Program-made: the position numbers and the translations under genes
The notes under the pieces: model-generated
What the model was told of the DNA's origin: nothing
The model's input: only the letters and a program-made list of their open reading frames with translations
The model's database searches: none
From: CAZVUW01 sp964629825
GTDB lineage: Bacteria; Actinomycetota; Nitriliruptoria; Euzebyales; Egibacteraceae
Assembly (NCBI GenBank): GCA_964629825.1
Contig: CAZVUW010000010.1
Location: 1 to 48,481, forward strand
Length of the DNA: 48,481 bases
Direction of reading: 5' to 3'
Shown: positions 9,467 to 16,596 of the stretch, piece after piece
Layout of the letters: each line of letters begins with the position of its first letter
Numbering within the stretch: position 1 is the first letter of the stretch

Positions 9467-10321
9467 TTGATCAGCCGCGTCCTGGCCGGGCGTGTGCTGA
9501 TCGCGATCGGCGTGCTCGGGGTCCTCGGGGGCATCGCCGGCATCGTCCTCGGACAGCTGCTCCTCACCAGCGCCGACCAGGCGCTGTCGCGCAGCCTCGT
9601 GCTGACCGGCGAGACGCTGGACGCGCTCCAGGACGCCATCGTGGTGGCGGAGCGCACGGTCAACCTGGTCGAGGAGGGGCTCGCGCAGGCCGAGACGACG
9701 ACCGAGGACCTCGCCGGCACCGTCGCCGACGGCGCCGACCTCCTGCGCAGCACCGCCGACCTCACCGAGGACCGCCTGGCGGGCAGCCTGGAGGCGTTCG
9801 AGAGCAGCTTGCCCGGCCTGATCCAAGTCGCCGGCGTGATCGACACCACCCTGGGAGCGCTGAGCAGCATCCCGTTCGGCCCGACCTACGACCCGGACCA
9901 GCCGTTCGACGAGAGCCTGCGCGAGCTGCAGGAGAGCCTGGCCGGCGTCCCCGACGACCTGCGCGCCCAGGCGCAGCTGCTGCGCGAGTCCGGGGACAAC
10001 CTCGACGAGGTGGGGGAGGGCACGAGCGCGATCGCCGAGGACGTGGGAGAGATCCGCAGCGGCCTGTCCGACGCCCTCGACGTCCTGGCGGAGTCGACCA
10101 CCACGGCGGAGTCGGCCGCCGAGCTGGTCGGAGACACCCAGCTCGATCTGCAGGTCCAGATGGGTTTCGCGCGCGCCCTCGTGATCCTGCTCGGGCTGGC
10201 GACGGTGCTTGCGCAGCTCGTGCCGCTGGCCCTCGGCTGGACGCTGCTGCGGCCGGACGCCCGGCCTCTGCTGCGCGACGATGTGGCCCGCCCACCCCGA
10301 ACGTCGGACACCGCTCGGTAA
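9467..10321 (+). CDS. Unknown membrane protein with external coiled coil
   Basis: A 284-residue protein I do not recognise. One transmembrane helix near residues 8-32 (VLIAIGVLGVLGGIAGIVLG), a long helical middle region rich in Glu, Asp, Leu and Thr (about 40-230), and a second helix near 238-262 (ALVILLGLATVLAQLVPLALG) give a two-helix anchor with an external coiled-coil loop. The loop pattern recalls methyl-accepting proteins or tape-like spacers, but no signalling domain is present. The TTG at 9467 is taken as the start because the hydrophobic segment begins right after it and codons upstream are Arg/Ser/Gly-rich. It is divergent from the ABC exporter and 61 bp upstream of the Crp/Fnr gene. 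Confidence 0.6.
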   Translation: MISRVLAGRVLIAIGVLGVLGGIAGIVLGQLLLTSADQALSRSLVLTGETLDALQDAIVVAERTVNLVEEGLAQAETTTEDLAGTVADGADLLRSTADLTEDRLAGSLEAFESSLPGLIQVAGVIDTTLGALSSIPFGPTYDPDQPFDESLRELQESLAGVPDDLRAQAQLLRESGDNLDEVGEGTSAIAEDVGEIRSGLSDALDVLAESTTTAESAAELVGDTQLDLQVQMGFARALVILLGLATVLAQLVPLALGWTLLRPDARPLLRDDVARPPRTSDTAR

Positions 10322-10369
10322 AGGGTCCGCGCCCTCGTCGGCGAAGTCGCCCTTCCGGCTCGGAGGGCG

Positions 10370-10375
10370 TAGTTT
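10370..10375 (+). promoter_or_regulatory. Probable -10 of the Crp/Fnr gene, leaderless geometry
   Basis: TAGTTT ends 7 nt before the ATG at 10383, so transcription would begin at or very near the start codon. Confidence 0.4.
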
Positions 10376-10382
10376 CACGGCG

Positions 10383-11036
10383 ATGGAATGGTCCCTCCTC
10401 GCAGGCCTAGACCCCCCGCTTAAGCAGGAGGTCGTCTCGCGCTGCCGCCGTCGCCGCTTCTCCCGCGGCGAGGTCGTCTTCCACCAGGGCGACCCCGGCA
10501 ACTCCCTGTTCATGGTGGCCTCGGGCCGCGTGGCGATCCGCGTCAGCACCGCGCTGGGCGATGTGGTCACCCTGGCGGTGCTCGGCCCGGGCGAGTCGTT
10601 CGGCGAGATGGCGCTGCTGCGCGACGACCCGGTGCGCACCGCCTCGGCCGTGGCCCTCGACTCGACCGAGCTGCTCGCGCTGCACCGCCGCGACTTCGAG
10701 GAGCTGCGCCGTCGGGAGGGGCAGGTCGACCGCCTGCTGGTCGAGGCGCTGGCCGCACGCGTCGAGCGCGTCAACCAGTACCTGCTGGAGGCTCTGCACC
10801 AGCCCGCCGACAAGCGGCTCGCCCGCCGGCTGCTCGACCTCTTCAGCCGCTTCGGCGGCGGCGAGGCCGGCGCGGCCCTGTCCTTCACGCAGGAGGACCT
10901 GGCCTCGATCGCGGGTGCGTCCCGCCCGACCGCCAACCGGCTGCTGCGCGACCTGGAGGACGCCGGGATCATCGAGATCGGTCGCGGTCGGCTGCGCCTG
11001 CTCGACCCCGAGGCGCTGGAGCGGCGGGCCCGCTGA
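10383..11036 (+). CDS. Crp/Fnr-family transcription regulator
   Basis: A 217-residue DNA-binding protein. Residues 1-115 form a cyclic-nucleotide-binding domain with a well-kept phosphate-binding cassette: FGEMALL (73-79) and PVRTA (83-87), including the Glu and Arg that hold the cyclic phosphate. It therefore probably binds cAMP or another cyclic nucleotide. A dimer helix (about 110-140) leads to a winged helix-turn-helix (about 165-205) with recognition helix SRPTANRLL. Compared with E. coli CRP (SRETVGRIL), the base-reading Glu is Pro while both Arg are kept, so the DNA site probably differs from TGTGA-N6-TCACA. There are no FNR-type cysteines. A perfect palindrome lies 24 bp downstream of the stop and may be a target. 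Confidence 0.9.
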   Translation: MEWSLLAGLDPPLKQEVVSRCRRRRFSRGEVVFHQGDPGNSLFMVASGRVAIRVSTALGDVVTLAVLGPGESFGEMALLRDDPVRTASAVALDSTELLALHRRDFEELRRREGQVDRLLVEALAARVERVNQYLLEALHQPADKRLARRLLDLFSRFGGGEAGAALSFTQEDLASIAGASRPTANRLLRDLEDAGIIEIGRGRLRLLDPEALERRAR

Positions 11037-11060
11037 GCCGCGCAAGTGCTCTGTCGCGTG

Positions 11061-11078
11061 CGTGTCGCGCGCGACACG
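11061..11078. promoter_or_regulatory. Perfect 18-bp palindrome, candidate Crp/Fnr-type operator
   Basis: CGTGTCGCGCGCGACACG is its own reverse complement. Split as GTGTC-N6-GACAC it has the half-site spacing of Crp/Fnr sites. A TAnnnT hexamer (TAGTGT, 11083-11088) starts 5 bp downstream, so the palindrome would cover the -35 and spacer of that promoter, a repressor-like position. Confidence 0.45.
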
Positions 11079-11082
11079 TTCC

Positions 11083-11088
11083 TAGTGT
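11083..11088 (+). promoter_or_regulatory. Possible -10 of an orphan transcript
   Basis: TAGTGT fits TAnnnT; the expected start would be near 11095-11098. There is no consensus -35; the palindrome occupies that place. Confidence 0.3.
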
Positions 11089-11094
11089 CGCCTA

Positions 11095-11310
11095 GCGAAC
11101 AGTCACGGCGGGCGGGCTGCCGCACTATGCATTCAGCAGCGCTTCCCAGCCACCCGAACCGGGGGGTCGGGGTGGCGGAAGTTCAGGGCACGAGGGCCCG
11201 ACGCGGAGGTCGAGCAGGACCGACGGCATCGGGGAGGTGGCACGGCCTCAGCTCGAGCCCGACAGCTGCGAAAGGCGGGCAGGGGCCGGTCCCTTAGGGG
11301 GCCGGCCTCT
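11095..11310 (+). ncRNA. Candidate small or leader RNA in the 325-bp gene-free region
   Basis: Bases 11037-11361 hold no convincing gene; the one open frame (11046-11297) has no recognisable domain, no ribosome-binding site and low-complexity content. What is there is a palindrome, a possible -10, about 190 bases of G-rich sequence with many self-complementary pieces, and a strong terminator hairpin at 11284-11307. This layout fits an RNA of about 210 nt. A short piece near 11258-11280 (CCCGACAGCT...AGGCG) recalls the 3' part of the c-di-AMP (ydaO) riboswitch, but the rest does not match. The gene after it, AlkB, has its own promoter-like hexamer. Confidence 0.3.
11284..11307 (+). terminator. 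Strong terminator hairpin
   Basis: GGCCGGTCCC (11284-11293) pairs with GGGGCCGGCC (11298-11307), 10 bp with one G-T pair, around the loop TTAG. A pyrimidine-rich stretch with several T follows. It lies 55 bp before the AlkB gene. Confidence 0.6.
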
Positions 11311-11349
11311 CGCCTTCTCTGCCACCCGCGGAGCCGAGCTGCACGCGCC

Positions 11350-11355
11350 TAACCT
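11350..11355 (+). promoter_or_regulatory. Probable -10 of the AlkB-family gene, leaderless geometry
   Basis: TAACCT ends 6 nt before the ATG at 11362, and no ribosome-binding site precedes the start. It is identical to the hexamer before serS (41086-41091). Confidence 0.4.
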
Positions 11356-11361
11356 GGCGGG

Positions 11362-11976
11362 ATGGAGTGGCAGCCTTCGCTGTTCGCCGCCGAAGAGGTC
11401 TCGTTCGACCCGACCTTCTCCGGTCTGCGGCGGCGCGAGCTGGCTGACGGCGCCTGGGTCGACCACGTCCCCGGCTGGGTGCGCGGCGCCGACGCCCTGT
11501 TCGCCGACCTGGTCGAGAACACGCCCTGGCGGCAGCGCAGCATCCACATGTACGACCGCGTCGTGCCCGAGCCGCGCGTCACCCACCGCTGGTACCTCGA
11601 TGACGCAGACGCCCGCCCGCCGCAGCTCCTCATCGACATGGCCGCGGCGCTGTCACACCGCTACGGCGTCGAGTTCACCCAGATCGGCGCGAACCTCTAC
11701 CGCGACGGCCAGGACAGCGTCGCCTGGCACGGCGACCGCGTGGCCCGCGAGCTGCCCGAGGCCATCGTCGCGCTGATCTCCCTCGGCGAGCCGCGGCCCT
11801 TCAAGCTGCGGCCCAAGGGCGGCGGGCCGAGCATCGGCTACCTGCCCGACCGCGGCGATCTCCTGGTCATGGGCGGCTCGTGCCAGCGCACGTGGGACCA
11901 CGCCGTGCCCAAGGTCCGCCGCGCCGGTCCGCGCATGAGCGTGCAGTTCCGCCACGTCTACGACCGCCCGCGCTAA
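11362..11976 (+). CDS. alkB: AlkB-family 2-oxoglutarate/Fe(II) dioxygenase
   Basis: A 204-residue enzyme of the alkylation-repair family, which removes methyl groups from damaged bases in DNA or RNA by oxidation, using 2-oxoglutarate, O2 and Fe(II). The iron ligands are visible: H123-x-D125 in AWHGD and H180 in TWDHAVPK. R191 and R197 in PRMSVQFR match the pair that holds 2-oxoglutarate and gives specificity. The motif NLYRDGQDSVAWHGD is typical, and the length is normal. It stands alone, with the convergent methyltransferase downstream. The adaptive-response protein AidB is encoded about 8.5 kb away, so alkylation defence is present but not in one operon. No Ada gene is in the window. Confidence 0.93.
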   Translation: MEWQPSLFAAEEVSFDPTFSGLRRRELADGAWVDHVPGWVRGADALFADLVENTPWRQRSIHMYDRVVPEPRVTHRWYLDDADARPPQLLIDMAAALSHRYGVEFTQIGANLYRDGQDSVAWHGDRVARELPEAIVALISLGEPRPFKLRPKGGGPSIGYLPDRGDLLVMGGSCQRTWDHAVPKVRRAGPRMSVQFRHVYDRPR

Positions 11977-11991
11977 CCCGCTCGCCTCACC

Positions 11992-12052
11992 CTCAACGCG
12001 CCTACCTCAACGCGTTCGCCTGAAGGCCCACCTCAACGCGTCCCTCACCGCG
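11992..12052. repeat. Short direct repeats (CTCAACGCG)
   Basis: CTCAACGCG occurs at 11992-12000, 12006-12014 and 12032-12040, with a one-mismatch copy (CTCACCGCG) at 12044-12052. They lie just after the AlkB stop and just before a large hairpin. The function is unknown. Confidence 0.6.
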
Positions 12053-12062
12053 CTCCCCCCCA

Positions 12063-12108
12063 ACGGTTGGACATTTGGCCCGAGATGTCGGGCCAACTAT
12101 CCAACCGT
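12063..12108. terminator. Large two-part hairpin between convergent genes
   Basis: The outer arms ACGGTTGGA (12063-12071) and TCCAACCGT (12100-12108) are perfect. After a small 3x3 internal loop, the inner arms TTGGCCCGA (12075-12083) and TCGGGCCAA (12088-12096) are also perfect, around a GATG loop. It sits between the stops of the AlkB gene and the methyltransferase, so it probably ends transcription from both sides. It shares ACGGTTGG...TGGCC with the hairpin at 31868-31905. Confidence 0.6.
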
Positions 12109-12183
12109 GGGCGAGACGTGCGTGGGGGCGCGGGAACGTGCCTCGGGCTCCACGGCTTCGAGAGGCGCCACGGGTCGCCGTGG

Positions 12184-13230
12184 TCAGGGGCGGATCACGT
12201 AGTAGAGGTTGGCCGGCTCGCGGATGTCGACGACCTCGACGTTGCCGAACCCGGCCTCGCGCGCGAGGGCCTCAAGGCGCTCCGGCGGCAGCCCGAGGGT
12301 GCCGAGGCCCGCGCCGCCCTCCTCGGCCAGCCCGCTGGGCAGGCAGGCCGTCACCGACAGGCCGTACAGCATGGCCAGGACGGGGTTGCGCCGGTCCGCG
12401 GCGAAGTCGCCGGAGCTGCGGACCTCCTTGACCAGCCACACGCCACCGGGCCGCAGCGCCTGGCGGACCTGGGCGGCGACCCGGTCCGGGTGCGGTATGT
12501 CGTGCAGCGCGTCGAAGGTCAGGACCAGGTCGAAAGAGGCCGGTTCGAGCGCCTCCGCGCCGGCGCGGTGGAGCTGCACGGGCAGGTCGGCGAGGTCCTC
12601 GCGCGCCTGGGCGATGGCGACCTCGGACGGGTCGAAGCCCTGGTAGCGGCTCGCCGGGAAGGCCTCGGCGAGGACGCGCAAGGCCAGCCCGGTTCCGCAG
12701 CCGACGTCCGCGACGTCGATGCCCGATTCCAAGCGCTCGGCCAGGCCCTCGACTCGTGGCACGACCTCGGACACCAGCGCGGTGCGAGTCCAGGGGGCGC
12801 CCATCTCGGCGATGCGGGCCGCTCCGCCCGTCCCCAGCCGGTCGAAGGGAGCGCCGCGTCCGGTGCGGAAGGCCTCGACCACACCATCGATGACAGCCGG
12901 GTCGAGCGGCGGGGTCAGCGCGCCGGCGGCGAAGGTGCGCGCCTGGACGTCCACCAGCACCGGAACCGCCTCCGGCGGGAGCGTGAAGGTGTGCCCGTCC
13001 TCCGAGGCGATGAGGTCCGCGGCGGCCTGGGCGCGCAGCCATTCGAGCAGGAAGCGGGCGTTCAGCCCGGTGCGCGCGGCGAGCTCTTCGGCCGTGGTCG
13101 GGCCCGTCTCCGCCAGGGCGGCGTAAAGCCCGAGCCGGTGCCCCAGATGGCACAGCGCGGCGACCAGCTCACCCTGTTTGTAGCGCCACACAGACAGGGC
13201 ATAGGACTTCACTGCGTCCGGATCGGCCAT
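12184..13230 (-). CDS. Class I SAM-dependent methyltransferase with N-terminal winged helix
   Basis: A 348-residue protein. Residues about 10-85 are helical and look like the winged-helix dimerisation domain of O-methyltransferase-type enzymes (AEELAARTGLNARFLLEWLRA). The Rossmann domain follows, with the SAM-binding motif DVGCGTGLALRVL (near 177) and acidic motif II in YQGFDPSE. LVLTFDALHDIPHP is motif IV, then RQALRPGGVWLVKEV. The acceptor is unknown. The ATG at 13230 has GGAG within a few bases upstream; an upstream in-frame ATG at 13278 would add 16 residues unlike the family. It is transcribed away from the SOD fusion gene, with which it shares a 143-bp promoter region. Confidence 0.82.
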   Translation of the reverse strand: MADPDAVKSYALSVWRYKQGELVAALCHLGHRLGLYAALAETGPTTAEELAARTGLNARFLLEWLRAQAAADLIASEDGHTFTLPPEAVPVLVDVQARTFAAGALTPPLDPAVIDGVVEAFRTGRGAPFDRLGTGGAARIAEMGAPWTRTALVSEVVPRVEGLAERLESGIDVADVGCGTGLALRVLAEAFPASRYQGFDPSEVAIAQAREDLADLPVQLHRAGAEALEPASFDLVLTFDALHDIPHPDRVAAQVRQALRPGGVWLVKEVRSSGDFAADRRNPVLAMLYGLSVTACLPSGLAEEGGAGLGTLGLPPERLEALAREAGFGNVEVVDIREPANLYYVIRP

Positions 13231-13301
13231 CTCCACTCCGCGTCGTCTTCCGTGCACGCAGAGGCTAGCTCGCACCATGGACGACCGGTCGGGGGGTCGA
13301 T

Positions 13302-13330
13302 TTCAGACGCCCGTGTGACCCCGGTAGGGT
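13302..13330 (+). promoter_or_regulatory. Possible promoter of the SOD fusion gene
   Basis: TTCAGA (13302-13307), a 17-bp spacer and TAGGGT (13325-13330). The leader of about 36 nt carries a GGAAAGG ribosome-binding site before the ATG at 13374. The -35 matches only in part. Confidence 0.3.
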
Positions 13331-13373
13331 CCAGCTCTGCAATCCCATCCCGAAACGCCGGAAAGGACATCGC

Positions 13374-15383
13374 ATGACCGACGTGAAGGGGATGCACCGC
13401 CGCTCCGTGGCGCTGCTAGGCGCCTTGGCGCTGGCAGCGGCCCTGGTAGCCGCGGTTCTCCCTGCCCCATCCGCAAGTGCTCAGCCTGTAGAGACTCTGT
13501 CCGCCACCATCGCCCCCGTGGCGCCAGGAACCGCCACCGGCGCGGTGGCCATCACGGCCGGCCCCGAGGACGGCGATCCCGTGACGGTGGACATGGAGCT
13601 GACCGGTCTTGACGCAGAGACCTTCCACGCCGTCCACGTCATCGACGGCGTCGACTGCACCACCGATCCCAACCCCGAGCTCGTTGACGGCAACTTCCGC
13701 CTCGGCGTGGTCCGCTCCAACGCCGCCGGTGAGGCCCGGCACCAGTTCCTCACGTCTGCCTTCGCCCTGGCCGACGTCGAGAACTTCACCGTGGTCGTGC
13801 GCGCGCTGCCCGACAACTTCGCCAACATCCCCGACCGCTACTCGGTCGGCGGCGACACCGGCCCGGATGACGAGACCCTCGCCACCGGCGACGCCGGCGC
13901 CCCGATCGGCTGCGGCCCGCTGAACGAGGACACGGCACCCAACGCCCTGCCGGCCGGTGACGAGGCCCGCGGCGCCGTGCTGGTGAACGCCGCCGGCGGC
14001 ATGACCGGCCTGGTCAACTTCACCGCCGTGGACACCGACGGCGACGACACCGCCGACGCGGTCCTGGTCGAGGCCGACATCACCGGCCTGACCCCGGGCT
14101 GGCACGGCTTCCACGTGCACGCCGGCCCCACCTGCACCGGCGAGGATGGCCGGCCTGACTTCACCGCCGCCGGCGGTCACTGGAACGGCGCCGACCACGG
14201 CGGTCACATCGGCGACATGCCGTCGCTGTTCGTGAACGAGGACGGCCGCGCCGAGCTGGCCTTCATCACCGACCAGTTCGACCTCGAGGGCCTGACCGGT
14301 CGCGCCGTCATGGTCCACGAGGGCACCGACAACTTCGCCAACATCCCCGACCGCTACCAGAGCAGCGACTCGGACGACCCGGGTCCGGACGCCGCCACGC
14401 TCGGCGCCGGTGACGCCGGTCCGCGCGCGGCCTGCGGCGTGCTCGACGGCACGGCCCTGCGCCTTGCCGGTCCTGCGCCGTCCAACCGTCTGACCACCGC
14501 GGTCGCGATCTCGCAGTCCTACTTCGCCGACGACGCGGCGCAGGCGGCGGTCCTGGCCCGCGCTGACGTCTTCGCCGACGGCCTTGCTGGCACCCCGCTG
14601 GCCACCGCCAAGGGCGGTCCGCTGCTCCTGAGCGGCACCGACGCCCTGCCGGACGTCACCGCCGAGGAGCTGCAGCGCGTGCTGCCCGACGGCGCGACCG
14701 TGTACCTGCTCGGTGGCGAGCAGGCCCTGTCGGCCGCGGTCGAGGAGGCCGTCGCCGACCTCGGCTTCGAGACCGAGCGTGTCGGCGGCTCCACCCGCAT
14801 CGAGACCTCCGTCGCGATCGCGCGCGAGATCGGTGACCCCGACGCGCTGCTGATCACGACCGGCTACCGCTTCCCGGACGCCCTCGCGGCCGGTGCTGCG
14901 GCCGGGCACGCCGGCGGCGCGGTGCTGCTGACCATCGGTGAGCAGCGTCACCCGTCGGTCGACGCCTACCTCGAGGAGAACGACGACGCCGAGGTGTACG
15001 CGGTCGGTGGCCCGGCCGCGCGTCCGTACGACGAGGCCACGGCGGTCGTCGGCAGCGGTCGTCGCGAGACGGCGGTCGCGGTCGCCAACGAGTTCTTCGA
15101 CTCGCCTGACGTGGTGGGCCTGGCCCGCCAGGGCGGCGTCGGTGACGACACCGACACCGCCTTCGCCGACGCCCTGACCGGTGGCGCTCACGCCGCCGCG
15201 AACAACGGCCCGATCCTCCTCACCCAGACCGAGGAGCTGGCCCCGGTGGTCCAGGGCTACGTCCTGGCCAACGCCGACTCCATCTTCGTCGGCTACCTCT
15301 ACGGCGGTACGGCCGCGCTGTCCGCGGACGTGCACGCCCAGCTCCAGGACGCGCTCGACGGCGCAGTCGAGTCCGACTCCTAG
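13374..15383 (+). CDS. Secreted tandem Cu/Zn superoxide dismutase-like protein with cell-wall-binding repeats
   Basis: A 669-residue secreted protein. The signal peptide ends near 36 (PSASA-Q). Domain 1 (about 40-180) is SOD-like but has lost its metal site: the Zn loop is absent and the late Cu histidine is Arg (VVVRALPDNF). Domain 2 (about 195-357) keeps every ligand: H247 and H249 (GFHVH), H269 (GGHWN), H275, H278, D281 and H315 (MVHEG), plus C254/C354 for the disulfide and R351 that guides superoxide. Its Zn loop is shorter than usual. Both share DNFANIPDRY. Residues about 360-660 are three cell-wall-binding repeat 2 units (for example RVGGSTRIETSVAIA), which attach proteins to the wall in Firmicutes and some Actinobacteria. 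It probably destroys superoxide at the cell surface. Confidence 0.88.
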   Translation: MTDVKGMHRRSVALLGALALAAALVAAVLPAPSASAQPVETLSATIAPVAPGTATGAVAITAGPEDGDPVTVDMELTGLDAETFHAVHVIDGVDCTTDPNPELVDGNFRLGVVRSNAAGEARHQFLTSAFALADVENFTVVVRALPDNFANIPDRYSVGGDTGPDDETLATGDAGAPIGCGPLNEDTAPNALPAGDEARGAVLVNAAGGMTGLVNFTAVDTDGDDTADAVLVEADITGLTPGWHGFHVHAGPTCTGEDGRPDFTAAGGHWNGADHGGHIGDMPSLFVNEDGRAELAFITDQFDLEGLTGRAVMVHEGTDNFANIPDRYQSSDSDDPGPDAATLGAGDAGPRAACGVLDGTALRLAGPAPSNRLTTAVAISQSYFADDAAQAAVLARADVFADGLAGTPLATAKGGPLLLSGTDALPDVTAEELQRVLPDGATVYLLGGEQALSAAVEEAVADLGFETERVGGSTRIETSVAIAREIGDPDALLITTGYRFPDALAAGAAAGHAGGAVLLTIGEQRHPSVDAYLEENDDAEVYAVGGPAARPYDEATAVVGSGRRETAVAVANEFFDSPDVVGLARQGGVGDDTDTAFADALTGGAHAAANNGPILLTQTEELAPVVQGYVLANADSIFVGYLYGGTAALSADVHAQLQDALDGAVESDS

Positions 15384-15402
15384 AGCAGCAGTACAGCGCT
15401 GG

Positions 15403-15432
15403 ATGGCCCCGCCGGTTCGCCGGCGGGGCCAT
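15403..15432 (+). terminator. Terminator hairpin after the SOD fusion gene
   Basis: A perfect 13-bp stem, ATGGCCCCGCCGG (15403-15415) with CCGGCGGGGCCAT (15420-15432), closed by a TTCG tetraloop, 19 bp after the stop. Confidence 0.8.
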
Positions 15433-15531
15433 CTGCATTCCGGATGGGATCATCCGCGTTAGCGGAGCGGCGCAGTGGGGAACATGTCGGGAGGTCAAAG
15501 CTTCCCTGCGACAAGAAAGGCCCCTGCCGTG

Positions 15532-15795
15532 ATGGAGATCTTGGGACTGATCCTGATCGGAATCATCGCCGGTGCGCTAGCGCGCCTGCTCGTGCCGGGT
15601 CGCGACCCGATGGGATGGGTCGCCACGATCGTCCTCGGCATCGTCGGCTCGTTCGTCGGTGGCTTCCTGTGGAGCCTGCTGTCCGGCAACGGGTTCGAGC
15701 TGGAGTCGTCCGGGCTGATCGGGTCGGTCATCGGAGCGGTGATCGCCCTGCTGATCTGGCGGGCAGTCGCCGGACGGGATCGCGTCCGCGCGTAG
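15532..15795 (+). CDS. GlsB/YeaQ/YmgE-family small membrane protein
   Basis: An 87-residue protein with three predicted membrane helices (LGLILIGIIAGALARLLVPG, WVATIVLGIVGSFVGGFLWSL, GLIGSVIGAVIALLIW) and the Gly-rich spacing of the transglycosylase-associated protein family. Members are often induced by acid or envelope stress; the old enzymatic name is not supported by a catalytic site. The start is ATG at 15532; a GTG three bases earlier (15529) fits the AGAAAGG ribosome-binding site slightly better. It sits between two strong terminators, so it is its own transcription unit. Confidence 0.85.
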   Translation: MEILGLILIGIIAGALARLLVPGRDPMGWVATIVLGIVGSFVGGFLWSLLSGNGFELESSGLIGSVIGAVIALLIWRAVAGRDRVRA

Positions 15796-15810
15796 CAGCA
15801 GCAAGCTCTT

Positions 15811-15839
15811 CCAGCCGCCCGGTTTTGCCGGGCGGCTGG
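15811..15839 (+). terminator. Terminator hairpin after the GlsB-family gene
   Basis: CCAGCCGCCCGG (15811-15822) pairs perfectly with CCGGGCGGCTGG (15828-15839) around the loop TTTTG. Confidence 0.8.
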
Positions 15840-15860
15840 CTTGCATTGGGGGTCGATGAC

Positions 15861-16505
15861 ATGCGCGTGCTCGTCGCAGGCAGCCATGGGAAGGTGGGCC
15901 GGCGCCTGGTGCCCCGGCTTGCCGCCGCGGGACACGAGGTAGTGGCGATGATCCGTGACCCCGACCAGGGCCAGGAGATGATCGAGCTCGGGGGCCAGCC
16001 GCTGGTCGCGGACCTGACCGGTGACGTGTCCGAGGCGCCGCGCGGCTGCGACGCGATCATCTTCACCGCCGGCGCAGGTCCCGGCAGCGGCCCGGAGCCG
16101 AAGCAGACGGTCGACCGCGGCGGCGCCGAGAAGCTGATCGAGGCGGCCGAGCCCCTGGGTGTGCGCCGCTACGTGATGGTCAGCTCGATCGGCGCTCATG
16201 CGCCCGAGAAGGGCTACGGGCCGATGCGCCCCTACCTCGAGGCCAAGCGCCAGGCGGACGACCGCCTCGCCGCGAGCAGCCTCGACTGGACGATCGTCCG
16301 GCCAGGTTCGCTGCACGACGCCCCCGGCAACGGGCTGGTCCGGGTCAACACCGAGCTCGGCTCATACGGGCCGGTCACACGTGACGACGTCGCCGCCACG
16401 CTCGCGGCCGTCGTGGTCCGAGACGATCTCAACGGCGTGATCTTCGAGCTGTTCGACGGCGACACCCCGATCGACGAGGCCCTGGACGGCCTGGCCCGAC
16501 GCTGA
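15861..16505 (+). CDS. NAD(P)-binding atypical SDR protein (YhfK/NmrA-like)
   Basis: A 214-residue Rossmann-fold protein. The dinucleotide loop is VLVAGSHGKVGRRLV at the N-terminus (the GxxGxxG pattern of atypical SDRs). IIFTAGAGPGSGPE and RYVMVSSIGAH are the next two core strands, and Y226-like catalytic residues of classical SDRs are replaced by PYLEAKRQAD, as in the SDR_a5 group. LDWTIVRPGSL is typical of that group. The substrate is unknown; relatives are redox sensors or reductases. The ATG at 15861 follows a G-rich stretch and another out-of-frame ATG. A terminator lies upstream, so it starts a new unit. Confidence 0.82.
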   Translation: MRVLVAGSHGKVGRRLVPRLAAAGHEVVAMIRDPDQGQEMIELGGQPLVADLTGDVSEAPRGCDAIIFTAGAGPGSGPEPKQTVDRGGAEKLIEAAEPLGVRRYVMVSSIGAHAPEKGYGPMRPYLEAKRQADDRLAASSLDWTIVRPGSLHDAPGNGLVRVNTELGSYGPVTRDDVAATLAAVVVRDDLNGVIFELFDGDTPIDEALDGLARR

Positions 16506-16582
16506 CGGTCAGGGGCTCGAGCGGCACCAGGCCGCGACCTCAGCGCATGGCCGCCCCCGGACGCCGCTGCCTACGCGGCCGG

Positions 16583-16588
16583 TAGCAT
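16583..16588 (+). promoter_or_regulatory. Possible -10 of the aminotransferase gene
   Basis: TAGCAT ends 8 nt before the ATG at 16597; no ribosome-binding site stands out, so a leaderless message is possible. Confidence 0.35.
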
Positions 16589-16596
16589 GCGGGGTC

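Noticed and set aside
11258..11280. Resemblance to the 3' part of a c-di-AMP (ydaO) riboswitch
   Set aside because: Only a short CCCGACAGCT...AGGCG piece is similar; the conserved AAC before the closing stem and the GGGTGAAT element are missing, and the downstream gene has its own promoter-like hexamer.
11046..11297. An 83-codon open frame in the gene-free region
   Set aside because: No ribosome-binding site, no recognisable domain, low-complexity Arg/Gly/Ser content, and it runs into the terminator hairpin.
13416..15335. A 639-codon open frame antisense to the SOD fusion gene
   Set aside because: A high-GC shadow of the plus-strand gene: Gly/Val/Arg-rich, no domain, while the plus-strand frame has clear domains throughout.
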